IMG/VR virus record: IMGVR_UViG_3300049793_000066
Coordinates: 1-23,015 of that record
DNA from: a virus
Direction: 5' to 3' (one strand)
DNA: 23,015 nucleotides
The notes beneath the pieces were generated by a model. It made no database searches. It was not told the DNA's origin and worked only from the letters and a program-made list of their open reading frames with translations. Both the position numbers and the translations under genes were made by a program. Below, in pieces: positions 15,650 through 22,389 of this stretch. The first letter of the stretch is position 1. Each line of letters begins with the position of its first letter.

Positions 15650-17650
15650 TTACTGAGCAGGCACCTTACTAGGTGGCGTACTCATATCAGTTCCTGCTTT
15701 CTTCGCCGGATCATAACCGTAGTCCTGGGGTTTCGGCGCCGGTGGCAGTTGTTCTTGTTTCACATCTGGATTCTCTTTGAACAGCTGCTGGATCATACTC
15801 TGATACTGACCCATCGCTTGTTCGTACGCTTGCTGCTCGCCACTTTTCTCGAATGCTCCAATATCAGCACCTTTGAGTTTCATTAGATAGCTGAACAGTG
15901 GGCCTAGGTTATACGCAGATCCTATCGCAGGTGAGGATCCAATCTGCTGCATCGCTACCAGCATAGTATCTGTATCCATCAGCTTATCTGTAGGAGTCAG
16001 ACCATCAGATACTTTAAACTCAAGAACTGCCTTACGGAGTGCTACTGGATCAAGTGTTACTTGCTGTTTCTTCTCGCGATTATAGAGAGACACACCACCT
16101 TGGTACTGCAAGATATTGATTTTGCAGATCTCTTTTAGAGGTGTGAATACAGTGGTCTCATATCCCATCGCAGTTAACTGATCTCTGCCATTCGAATGGG
16201 ACATCACATCCTGAAACTCGGACTGAGTCTTATTCCCTTTTACGAACTGACCTTGACGCACAGGATTCTGGCCGCTGATCGTATTAGCCATGGAACCGTA
16301 CATCTGCATTTGTTGTGCATTTACTTGTGCCTGATCATCTCTGAATGGAAACTGGTGCACAGCATCTGCTATGTTCTTCCCATACGCAGCTGATCGTACT
16401 GGAATCTTCGCAGATGGATTAGGGTTATTAATGTGTGCTTCAGTGATGCGAGATGGATCATACAGAGTACGATCACTGATAGATCTGCGCCGTGCTGCGA
16501 TGCTGGAGTTACTCAGTGCGGATGTGATATCCTGGATCGGAGCCACATTGGATGCTAATGATTTCGTCTGCTGATTCAATCCATCTTCCAGCGGCTGTGC
16601 GAACAGGATAGGAATGTACCCATGCGCATTCGTTTGGCGCTCTGCATATACCAGCACCGCGTTATTCACGAATATGAACTTCCACACCTGAGGAGTATTA
16701 GCTCCTGGAACTCGTATTGCAAAGTCCGAAGGCAGGATTCGTGCATACAGAGTGGTTACATGGTACAGATCTTTATATGCGATCTTCTGATCTGCACCTG
16801 CGATACCTGCCCAAGATTCCCAGTTCATCGTACCACTTTGTAGATTCTGAGCTGGCACATCTGGATTCACCTGTGGAACATAGAAAGTGCCAGGAGATGC
16901 GTCACCTCCGATACTCAATCCCATCGTCGGAGACTCGAATGCTTCTTTGATATTATCAGTGCGTGCGTCAGGTAACTCATTCAGCATCTTTTTCAGTGCG
17001 ATCCGGGAGTACAACTCCACATATCCTGCGAACTCACCTTTGGTATGCACCTCTGCGAGAGCTACACGAGTATCGTAGATCGTATTATACATATCCAGGC
17101 GTTTAACTTTATTCCCTTCCCAGATTACTTCCTTAGGTTTCGCTTGGGAAGCGGAGAATCCGATATCTGTCTCCAACGCTACCGTAACTTCTCGCCCCCA
17201 GGATACTTCTACTGCGGAGAGGTTGTATTTAAATCCATCTCGAAAGAACATAGTAAAGTGTCGTGACCAGCCACCGCGAGTAGCTTGCGCGTCAATCGCA
17301 GTTTCCATTGCCAGTGCTTCATTCTCGTACGCAGGAGATGCTGCTACTCCGAAGAGAGGCGTACCTGTAAGAAACACTGAGGCTTGATATGTCACCGCAC
17401 TCTCCACTTGAGGCATAACTACTGGAATGGTTATATCCTGGAAACGATTCTGATTACCTGCGCGGTTAGCTGCCTTAGCGCGAGCTTGTTCTTCTAAGTT
17501 ATTGGTCTCTCGTGCATATTGCTTATCGATTTGTAGCATGCGCGCACGCATGTTGTACATCACATTGTGCTGTTGATAGCAGGAGCGAAGGTATTGTATT
17601 AGCGCTGCCTGAGAATTCTTTGAGAGCAGCATTGGTGTGGTAGCGGCCAT
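15650..17650 (-). CDS. Portal protein (666 aa)
   Basis: The start is the ATG ending at 17650 (MAATTPMLLSKNSQAAL). Its ribosome binding site is weak (GAAAG), so it may be coupled to the large terminase, whose stop is 19 bases away. A longer frame to 17728 would run inside the terminase gene. Residues 70-160 contain DITIPVVMPQVESAVTYQASVF then LTGTPLFGVAASP, METAIDAQATRGGWSRHF and FFRDGFKYNLSAVEVSWG. I recognise this run from large podovirus portals. Later parts include wing and stem segments (AQPLEDGLNQQTKSLASN) and a helical Gln/Pro-rich C-terminal tail. The length is usual for podovirus portals of 600-750 residues. It forms the dodecameric ring through which DNA enters. Confidence 0.87.
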   Translation of the reverse strand: MAATTPMLLSKNSQAALIQYLRSCYQQHNVMYNMRARMLQIDKQYARETNNLEEQARAKAANRAGNQNRFQDITIPVVMPQVESAVTYQASVFLTGTPLFGVAASPAYENEALAMETAIDAQATRGGWSRHFTMFFRDGFKYNLSAVEVSWGREVTVALETDIGFSASQAKPKEVIWEGNKVKRLDMYNTIYDTRVALAEVHTKGEFAGYVELYSRIALKKMLNELPDARTDNIKEAFESPTMGLSIGGDASPGTFYVPQVNPDVPAQNLQSGTMNWESWAGIAGADQKIAYKDLYHVTTLYARILPSDFAIRVPGANTPQVWKFIFVNNAVLVYAERQTNAHGYIPILFAQPLEDGLNQQTKSLASNVAPIQDITSALSNSSIAARRRSISDRTLYDPSRITEAHINNPNPSAKIPVRSAAYGKNIADAVHQFPFRDDQAQVNAQQMQMYGSMANTISGQNPVRQGQFVKGNKTQSEFQDVMSHSNGRDQLTAMGYETTVFTPLKEICKINILQYQGGVSLYNREKKQQVTLDPVALRKAVLEFKVSDGLTPTDKLMDTDTMLVAMQQIGSSPAIGSAYNLGPLFSYLMKLKGADIGAFEKSGEQQAYEQAMGQYQSMIQQLFKENPDVKQEQLPPAPKPQDYGYDPAKKAGTDMSTPPSKVPAQ

Positions 17651-17669
17651 ATGAGTATCACTTTCGAGG

Positions 17670-19271
17670 TTAAAAACACGAGTTATCTGAGAGTACTGCG
17701 ATCGAATCCAACTCCTGGGATACTCCAATCTCCAGACTCACTAAGAATTCACCATACAACTCTATCACTTTCGGAGCGTATGTGATGCAATCCAGGAGTC
17801 CGTCAGTATTATCCCGCTTGAGTGGATTAAATCCTACAATTTGCAAGTCTACCGCAGGTCTGCATGCTGTGGATACGAAGATTTCACCAGCCATGAGGGA
17901 TTTAAACATGGATACTATTCGAGTATTCTTGGATATAGATCCTGAATAGATCTCCACCGCTTGGATACCGACTAAGCCTTTCTGAGCACAGATGAAATCA
18001 AACCAATAGAGAAGGGAATATTGATACGCGTTAGATTCAATTGCGATCAGGCGACAGTTATGCCGCAGTGCCATACCAAGCGCTACTCCAATTGTCTGCC
18101 CTGGACTTAACCTATCTTCCACAAGTTCGATCAGCACAGGCTTCGTATCGTATATTTCCCAGTATGTTACTGACACAGCATCAGAGTTCGCTTTATCATT
18201 CGATGGATCAATGATGATAAAGTTACCGACTGGGATATCATTCGGCTCGTACGGGAGAGCAGGTAACTTCGAGAGATCTACTAGGTTATTTGCACTTGCA
18301 TTCTCATCATTAAGTACTTCTGCAAAGAATATCTCCGGGCGACCAGCTGCCAGATCTGACTCGTACTCTTCCAGGAGTTGCTTAATCGGTTGCAGATCTT
18401 CCCAGAGAGATTCACCATTCGCAAGAATCCCACCACAGATGAATTTCACCCACTGAGGATTTGTCTTTAACTTCCGCAGAATTGAATTCTTCGTTGGGTA
18501 CATATTCCCAATGAACACGTACATGCAACCTAGAGGGGATTTCGCTTTCATCGCAGTACCAATCATCCACTGCTCAAGCTTATCAGATTCCACCACAGAA
18601 TCTGCACACTCACGAGTCTGCGCATCATCAAAGATCATCACATCTGGACGCTCATTCTTTAGATTCAGACCTCGGAGTGCACCACCTACACCAAGTCCTG
18701 CAAGTATTATGTTACGTCCTCGAAATCCAAACTTCTTCAGTCCCTGAGTATCTTTCTCCATCCCCAGTTTCCAGTCACCGAACACAGCTTTCACATTCGG
18801 TTCCTCTAGCATATCTACTACGTCAGCAATGATATTTTCTGCGAGAGTAGCAGTAGCGCCTATAATCAGAATGAATTTCTTTTTAGTGAAAACTATGCAA
18901 TAAAATATGAAAATTTTCATAAGTGTGGATTTACCGAATCCGCGAGGTAAGCCTAGAACCAACTTACTGAAGTCCCTGGACTTATGCACATAGGATAGCA
19001 ACCAGTTCCACACAGTTTTAAACACAGCTGGAAATAAGAACTGAAACACGGTAGGCATGATGAGAGCAGCTAGGAAATCCAGTGAGTCTCGTGAGGCATC
19101 ATGAATCTCCTGCTGCGAGGCATTGATCTCTTGAGTGGTTTGTGCCTCATCTATCAGCCGCTGGGATTTCAGATATGCTTCTTCTTCCTCTTGAGTGAGT
19201 TCGATCCCAGCTTCTCTCAGATCCTCTCCATCGAATCCAAGAGTCTCCATATTTTTCGAGTGGCTACTCAT
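17670..19271 (-). CDS. terL: Terminase large subunit (533 aa)
   Basis: ATG at 19271, overlapping the stop of the 65-residue gene by 8 bases. Motifs in order: Walker A GLPRGFGKST (107-116); Walker B VMIFDD with the following A (211-217); coupling motif YVFIGN (251-256); then the RNase H-like nuclease with FIIIDPS (Asp355), LIAIESN (Glu412) and NTDGLLDCI (Asp490/Asp494). ATPase and nuclease domains are both present with usual spacing, so the enzyme appears intact. It translocates DNA into the procapsid through the portal and cuts the concatemer. An N-terminal acidic helix (24-60) may contact the small subunit. Upstream is the putative small subunit and downstream the portal, the standard packaging order. 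Confidence 0.93.
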   Translation of the reverse strand: MSSHSKNMETLGFDGEDLREAGIELTQEEEEAYLKSQRLIDEAQTTQEINASQQEIHDASRDSLDFLAALIMPTVFQFLFPAVFKTVWNWLLSYVHKSRDFSKLVLGLPRGFGKSTLMKIFIFYCIVFTKKKFILIIGATATLAENIIADVVDMLEEPNVKAVFGDWKLGMEKDTQGLKKFGFRGRNIILAGLGVGGALRGLNLKNERPDVMIFDDAQTRECADSVVESDKLEQWMIGTAMKAKSPLGCMYVFIGNMYPTKNSILRKLKTNPQWVKFICGGILANGESLWEDLQPIKQLLEEYESDLAAGRPEIFFAEVLNDENASANNLVDLSKLPALPYEPNDIPVGNFIIIDPSNDKANSDAVSVTYWEIYDTKPVLIELVEDRLSPGQTIGVALGMALRHNCRLIAIESNAYQYSLLYWFDFICAQKGLVGIQAVEIYSGSISKNTRIVSMFKSLMAGEIFVSTACRPAVDLQIVGFNPLKRDNTDGLLDCITYAPKVIELYGEFLVSLEIGVSQELDSIAVLSDNSCF

Positions 19272-19461
19272 AGATACTAACTCCTACGTAAGCTTCAGCT
19301 ACTTCTGATGCGAGCGAACTCTCACCTGGGGCCACCGACGCCAGCATCCGTACGAGCATTGCATTAGCTGCGAGTTTGTTTCGCTGTTCGAGCACTGCAC
19401 GGTGCGCTTCCTTCTCAGTATCCTGCAATGCTTTCATCTGCTTGAGTTCTAGCTGTGTCAT
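19264..19461 (-). CDS. Small helical protein between the terminase genes (65 aa)
   Basis: The preferred start is the ATG ending at 19461 (MTQLELKQMKALQDTEKEA), because GGAG lies exactly 6 bases upstream; an ATG at 19473 would place that GGAG inside the gene and lacks its own site. The protein is almost wholly helical and charged, with heptad-like Leu/Met positions (LELKQMKALQDTEKEAHRAVL), and ends SEVAEAYVGVSIYE. It overlaps the small terminase by 47 bases in another frame and the large terminase by 8, implying coupled translation. It may be a packaging accessory. No family recognised. Confidence 0.7.
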   Translation of the reverse strand: MTQLELKQMKALQDTEKEAHRAVLEQRNKLAANAMLVRMLASVAPGESSLASEVAEAYVGVSIYE

Positions 19462-20059
19462 GTTGTACTCCATTTGGGTGTGCTACTTGTGTTTTCGAAT
19501 CTAATAATGCACCTACTCGCTCCTGAATAACTGCTTGAGTAGCTCTCCCAGCTGCTGCTTTCGCACCTAGCATCTTCCCCATCTGCCCAGATTGAATAGT
19601 AATCAGTTCCTGATCACCTGCATTGATCACTTGGTTATGGATATTCGTAGTAAATGTCTGCACAATTTTTGTAGGCATCACGATAGTAACCACTACAGAG
19701 GACTGCTGAATAGCTTCGGGAGCTGAGACTCCTCTGCGTTTCATCGCATTTATAACCTGCATACCTTTCAGGATCTCCATTGGTTTCATCAGCATCGGCA
19801 TAGCTGTGCGAAACTGACCCAACAGATCATCCTCGATAGCATCATACGCATTATCACGTACATTATGTTTCTGGAGTGCGCCCACTCGCAGCTTCGTCAC
19901 TTCTTCCGCGAATGTGGGATCCGCTAAGAGTTGTGATATCCTTCCGGCTGTGACTCCTACCGCATTCGCCACGGTTTCTGGTCTCAGCCCTGATCCCAAT
20001 AATTCTAATGCTCTCATTTCCGTGGGAGATCGTACCGAGGTGGAATGATTAATGCTCAT
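19415..20059 (-). CDS. Putative terminase small subunit, helix-turn-helix protein (214 aa)
   Basis: ATG at 20059 with GGAGA 5 bases upstream; first gene of the late operon. Residues 14-55 hold a helix-turn-helix, MRALELLGSGLRPETVANAV then GVTAGRISQLLADPTF, the form used by small terminases to bind pac or cos DNA. The middle is helical (LLGQFRTAMPMLMKPMEILK). Residues 124-140 form a short beta segment (VVVTIVMPTKIVQTFTTN), which could be an assembly region. The C-terminus is polar. Its place immediately before the large terminase supports the call. A transcriptional regulator is the main alternative. Confidence 0.75.
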   Translation of the reverse strand: MSINHSTSVRSPTEMRALELLGSGLRPETVANAVGVTAGRISQLLADPTFAEEVTKLRVGALQKHNVRDNAYDAIEDDLLGQFRTAMPMLMKPMEILKGMQVINAMKRRGVSAPEAIQQSSVVVTIVMPTKIVQTFTTNIHNQVINAGDQELITIQSGQMGKMLGAKAAAGRATQAVIQERVGALLDSKTQVAHPNGVQHDTARTQADESIAGY

Positions 20060-20181
20060 GATGCTCTCCGTGAGTTCTGTATGGGAGCAGTATCCAGTAT
20101 TCAGTAACTATCTTGGGGGTGAGATCCTACACCATTACTTGCGAGTTTCTTAGTTGAGTGAGTGAATTGTGAAAAAATTTA

Positions 20182-20209
20182 GTAATATTTGGGAGTCGTT
20201 ATAGGACAA
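20182..20209 (-). promoter_or_regulatory. Possible sigma70 promoter of the late operon
   Basis: Minus-strand TTGTCC and TATTAC are separated by 16 bases, each matching 4 of 6 consensus bases, in an AT-rich stretch. The start would fall near 20175, giving a leader of about 115 bases before the small terminase gene. It is weak, and a late promoter may need a phage activator. Confidence 0.3.
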
Positions 20210-20254
20210 CCATCACGCGCGTAGGCAAAAAGGCTCCATCCCCCTCACCTGAAT

Positions 20255-20273
20255 GGCAATGAGAATCAGTATC
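20255..20273. promoter_or_regulatory. Fur-box-like palindrome
   Basis: The core TGAGAATCAGTATCA (20260-20274) matches 13 of 15 positions of the Fur 7-1-7 site TGATAATNATTATCA, counting the free middle base. Over the 19-base classical box it matches 15 of 19 by hand. It lies about 45 bases upstream of the possible late promoter and beside the early-side promoter candidate. It also contains one of the recurring CAGTATC motifs, so it might instead be an operator for a phage protein. Confidence 0.4.
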
Positions 20274-20336
20274 ATTTAGATTCGTGTTCCCATTGCGAGA
20301 ATGATTCGTAGTTGTGGCTAAGGAGGTGGATACTGG

Positions 20337-20477
20337 ATGGATGTACAGTACTATCAGTGTGAGGCATGCGATAGTAAGAATCGATGGAATGATAGAAGAA
20401 ACTGGTTGCATGTGCGTGCAAGTTGTGAGATACTGGATGTATTGGAAGTGCAGTTGCAAGTAGCTAGGGGTGGATAG
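20337..20477 (+). CDS. Candidate 46-aa Cys-containing protein with a very strong ribosome binding site
   Basis: A perfect AAGGAGGT (20320-20327) precedes this ATG by 9 bases. The 46-residue product starts MDVQYYQCEACDSKNRWNDR and ends LQVARGG. Cys8 and Cys11 form a CxxC pair, with a third Cys at 30 and a His at 25, so a small zinc site is possible. A second ATG 4 bases later opens a 40-residue frame in another phase, but it sits at less suitable spacing. A hairpin begins 2 bases after the stop. Codon use cannot prove it at this length. Not recognised. Confidence 0.38.
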   Translation: MDVQYYQCEACDSKNRWNDRRNWLHVRASCEILDVLEVQLQVARGG

Positions 20478-20478
20478 G

Positions 20479-20497
20479 CTGGTTTGGTTGAAACCAG
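20479..20497. promoter_or_regulatory. Perfect hairpin overlapping the early promoter -35
   Basis: CTGGTTT and AAACCAG form a 7-base-pair stem with loop GGTTG, starting 2 bases after the stop of the small reading frame. No U run follows on either strand. It overlaps the TTGAAA element and carries the TTTGG motif found repeatedly in the 22334-22810 region, so it may be an operator. Confidence 0.4.
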
Positions 20498-20517
20498 AAA
20501 TTCGTGATGATGATAGT
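20488..20517 (+). promoter_or_regulatory. Possible sigma70 promoter for the first early gene
   Basis: TTGAAA and GATAGT are separated by 18 bases, matching 5 of 6 and 4 of 6 consensus bases. The start would be near 20524, about 60 bases before the 62-residue gene, so the leader contains the three 10-base repeats. Confidence 0.4.
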
Positions 20518-20540
20518 ATCGTTCTTCCCCCTCTAAGTCA

Positions 20541-20570
20541 ATAGACACTAATAGATACTAATAGACACTT
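20541..20570 (+). repeat. Three tandem 10-base repeats in the early leader
   Basis: The three units are ATAGACACTA, ATAGATACTA and ATAGACACTT, exactly in register, directly before the AAGGAG ribosome binding site. Their 10-base period is close to one DNA helical turn, so a protein could bind them on one face. They could also affect translation of the following gene. Confidence 0.7.
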
Positions 20571-20584
20571 AAGGAGTAACTGAT

Positions 20585-20773
20585 ATGAAAAACGTAGTGT
20601 GGCCAATCAATGTGCTGATTAACTATCTTAAAGATCACGGGATCAAGGTAGTTCATTGTAGTTATGAGTCAATCACGGTGATAGAGGTATACTCACTTGA
20701 TGGAAAAGCGCACGAACAAGAAGTTACGATTAAGGCGGATTGGAGAAGTGTGCGGAATTGGCTAGGGTATTGA
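20585..20773 (+). CDS. Small early protein of unknown function (62 aa)
   Basis: ATG with AAGGAG 8 bases upstream. The product starts MKNVVWPINVLINYLKDHGI, with a helix followed by alternating strands (VVHCSYESITVIEVYSLDG, then HEQEVTIKA) and an end helix, DWRSVRNWLGY. It is compact and soluble, with one Cys and no recognised motif. It is the first well-supported gene on the plus strand, opposite to the virion genes. Its position suggests an early host-takeover or regulatory protein, but this is inferred. Confidence 0.72.
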   Translation: MKNVVWPINVLINYLKDHGIKVVHCSYESITVIEVYSLDGKAHEQEVTIKADWRSVRNWLGY

Positions 20774-20832
20774 CAGGTCAGAGCGTGCGAGGTCAGGTCA
20801 GTATCAGGAATGTCTAGCTAGTCTGGATATTC

Positions 20833-20860
20833 TTGGCACACTTGATGCCACCCGCATAAG
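20833..20860 (+). promoter_or_regulatory. Promoter candidate before the 225-aa gene (sigma54-like or sigma70-like)
   Basis: TTGGCACACTTGATGCC (20833-20849) has a perfect -24 element TTGGCAC and GG-N10-GC spacing, but its -12 element is ATGC rather than TTGC. The same DNA reads as TTGGCA-N16-CATAAG for sigma70. The gap upstream (20774-20832) has three GGTCAG copies (20776, 20791, 20796), and CCGC-ATAA-GCGG follows at 20852-20863. Confidence 0.35.
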
Positions 20861-20894
20861 CGGATAACCGAATCTATCACTAAGAGGTAATATC

Positions 20895-21572
20895 ATGAGC
20901 GTCGCAGATATGAATGTAAATACAGTAGTAGCATATACCAGTGGAGTTACTAAGCCGTTTAGTGGGCAGAGGTTAGCATCATTCAACTGGAAAACAGGAA
21001 CGAATAAGGATTCACTCTGGTTTGGGATCAAGAGAGAGAGTAAAGCGGTATCATTGCCACAAATCGCAGCAGCAGATATTGCAGCGAATATTACAGCGCT
21101 TACACCACATATCCGGGTTTGGTTACATGGTGTACAAGATAAGATGATTAGGGAGATGCTAGATGTGAGTGATACTGTACTGCATGTAACTAATGAGAGT
21201 ATCGGGATTGCTGCGATGTGTGAGTTTCTGGAGGAAAGCAATGAGAGCGGGAGAGTTACGAAGGCAGATGTAGAGGTATGGTTTAAAGAGAATATCGCGG
21301 ACTCGTTGATGGTATCGCTCGCGGAAAGATTAGGGGTATCGGATACTCCGAGTCAGGCGGACTCAGATAAGATTGATGCGGTAGTTGCTGCGTTCAAGGG
21401 AAAGATTTCCGCGCTCGCAGGAGGGAAAACAAGTTACGATCCGAAAACCGCTGCACAACTCCAGAAGTGTCTGAGTCTGGTTCCTGCTGGCGATGTACTT
21501 GCGGATAGATTCACGCTGCGGTTGCAGAAGATGGTGGAAGTGAAAGAGGATGATTTACTGAATGCGTTGTAG
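20895..21572 (+). CDS. Early protein of unknown function (225 aa)
   Basis: ATG with GAGGT 8 bases upstream. It starts MSVADMNVNTVVAYTSGVTK. Residues 20-50 look beta-type (ASFNWKTGTNKDSLWFGIKR). The rest is mostly helical, with IGIAAMCEFLEESNESGRVT, ADVEVWFKENIADSLMVSL and AAQLQKCLSLVPAGDVLADR, and ends KEDDLLNAL. Residues 117-150 have a helix-loop-helix feel but no complete EF-hand or DNA-binding motif. It is acidic and has no membrane segment or signal peptide. It is the largest complete gene on the early strand and is followed by a long stem-loop. A DNA-metabolism or host-interaction role is possible but not shown. Confidence 0.85.
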   Translation: MSVADMNVNTVVAYTSGVTKPFSGQRLASFNWKTGTNKDSLWFGIKRESKAVSLPQIAAADIAANITALTPHIRVWLHGVQDKMIREMLDVSDTVLHVTNESIGIAAMCEFLEESNESGRVTKADVEVWFKENIADSLMVSLAERLGVSDTPSQADSDKIDAVVAAFKGKISALAGGKTSYDPKTAAQLQKCLSLVPAGDVLADRFTLRLQKMVEVKEDDLLNAL

Positions 21573-21573
21573 C

Positions 21574-21637
21574 CCTAAAGTGTGAGGTAATGCAGATTGG
21601 CAGATAGTTTGATAGTCTGCATTGCCGGATACTTTGG
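21574..21637 (+). promoter_or_regulatory. Long stem-loop after the 225-aa gene
   Basis: The inner stem pairs 21586-21596 with 21616-21626 (11 base pairs, one G-U) around a 19-base loop. After a 2 by 2 internal loop, AAAGTGT (21577-21583) pairs with ATACTTT (21629-21635), and CC/GG closes the base beyond one bulged U. About 20 pairs form in total. It starts 2 bases after the stop codon. No U run follows, so RNase III-type processing or 3'-end protection is more likely than simple termination. Confidence 0.6.
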
Positions 21638-21670
21638 AGTATTCAGTGAGAGAGATTGAGAGAATCTATT

Positions 21671-21886
21671 ATGACAATTCACGTGATTAAAACTTGCGTA
21701 GCAAGTGCCACCACGGAAGATATGTATAACATCGAACTGACCGCGATTGAGTTAGAGTATCTGAGGTGCGCATTGAATCTGTACGCAGTCAATGCAATCC
21801 CGAGTTTTAACAATCAAGATCATATAGCATTCGCTGATAAGTGCGCAGTTATCATTAATGAAACACTTGTTGCGAATGGGGATTAA
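21671..21886 (+). CDS. Small early protein of unknown function (71 aa)
   Basis: The ATG start is preferred over a TTG at 21656; GAGA about 8 bases upstream is a modest ribosome binding site. It begins MTIHVIKTCVASATTEDMYN, then has ELTAIELEYLRCALNLYAVN and a final helix, HIAFADKCAVIINETLVANG. It is mostly helical with three Cys and no recognised domain. It lies between the long stem-loop and a tiny membrane-type reading frame. Confidence 0.65.
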   Translation: MTIHVIKTCVASATTEDMYNIELTAIELEYLRCALNLYAVNAIPSFNNQDHIAFADKCAVIINETLVANGD

Positions 21887-21889
21887 GGC

Positions 21890-21973
21890 ATGAGATTAGA
21901 TATGTCAGACTTAAGATTCGCAGTAGCGTATATCACAGGTTGCATAGCGCTGTTGTATTGGTTTCCGCTTTGA
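21890..21973 (+). CDS. Candidate 27-aa membrane peptide
   Basis: The frame begins 3 bases after the previous stop, with GGGG 8 bases upstream of the ATG. The product is MRLDMSDLRFAVAYITGCIA followed by LLYWFPL, a short polar start and one hydrophobic helix of about 17 residues. Phages often encode such single-helix peptides, but a frame this short may arise by chance. Confidence 0.33.
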   Translation: MRLDMSDLRFAVAYITGCIALLYWFPL

Positions 21974-22039
21974 GAGGAATACTACAATAACAGTTTACAA
22001 TATTGAATCCCAGATGCTTATATAGGTCTGGAGTTTCGT

Positions 22040-22333
22040 ATGAGGGATTGGTTATCACATCACATAAGAGGTATTGATATGTCAGACAACGCATGGAATC
22101 TAGCATCACAACGAACTGAGATTGTTGTAAGTATCGGCGTAACTAAGATACGATCGCATCAAATGCGAGATCATTTAAGGTTAGCTAGTTTATTTCAATA
22201 CTACTTCAATGCTTGCCAGTCTGATGTTGAATCGAGCTGCGGAAACTTTACGTATGAGAATCGTATCAGTTGTTTTAGATTTGCAATAGCACATACGTTG
22301 AGTGTGTTAGATGCAATGATACTGCCAGATTGA
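22040..22333 (+). CDS. Small early protein of unknown function (97 aa, or 84 aa from an internal start)
   Basis: Two in-frame starts are both well equipped. ATG 22040 has GGAG 6 bases upstream. ATG 22079 has GAGGT 7 bases upstream and gives MSDNAWNLASQRTEIVVSIG. The shared part contains helices QMRDHLRLASLFQYYFNACQ and CFRFAIAHTLSVLDAMILPD, with Cys residues between them. The longer form adds MRDWLSHHIRGID. The gene immediately precedes the large inverted-repeat region. No family recognised. Confidence 0.68.
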   Translation: MRDWLSHHIRGIDMSDNAWNLASQRTEIVVSIGVTKIRSHQMRDHLRLASLFQYYFNACQSDVESSCGNFTYENRISCFRFAIAHTLSVLDAMILPD

Positions 22334-22366
22334 TCCCTTGGTTTGGTCGGACTCAACCAAACTTCG

Positions 22367-22389
22367 CCAAACCAAACCAAACCAAGTCA
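22367..22389 (+). repeat. Left arm of a perfect 23-base inverted repeat
   Basis: The arm consists of CCAAA units (CCAAACCAAACCAAACCAA) ending GTCA. It is the exact reverse complement of 22782-22804, 392 bases away. CTTGGTTTGG at 22337-22346 also pairs with 22377-22386 inside this arm, giving an alternative local hairpin. Confidence 0.95.

Larger units (their letters stand above)
20060..20336. promoter_or_regulatory. Divergent control region between late and early genes
   Basis: No convincing gene is present in these 277 bases. They contain the leader of the late operon with CAGTATC at 20088-20094, an AT-rich patch (20166-20190), a weak minus-strand promoter, the palindrome ACGCGCGT (20214-20221), and a Fur-box-like palindrome (20255-20273). 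At the right edge is the strong ribosome binding site of the small plus-strand reading frame. A weak plus-strand promoter, TTTAGA-N16-GAGAAT (20275-20302), could serve that frame and would abut the Fur-like box. Confidence 0.55.

Noticed and set aside
20185-20205. ACGACTC on the minus strand, like part of a T7 promoter
   Set aside because: Only the 7-base core agrees; the flanks do not match, and no second copy was noticed in the late region.
20199-20459. Minus-strand frame with one hydrophobic helix (IIPSILTIACLTLIVLYI), spanin-like at first sight
   Set aside because: No ribosome binding site at either possible start, no lipobox, far from the lysis cassette, and antisense to the candidate 46-residue gene and control sites.
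20804-21241. Minus-strand 145-codon frame opposite the 225-residue early gene
   Set aside because: Antisense to a gene with a good ribosome site; its hydrophobic look follows from the complementary codons.
22337-22362. GTTTGGT/ACCAAAC hairpin as a terminator for the 97-residue gene
   Set aside because: No U run follows and the loop is large; better explained as part of the repeat cluster.
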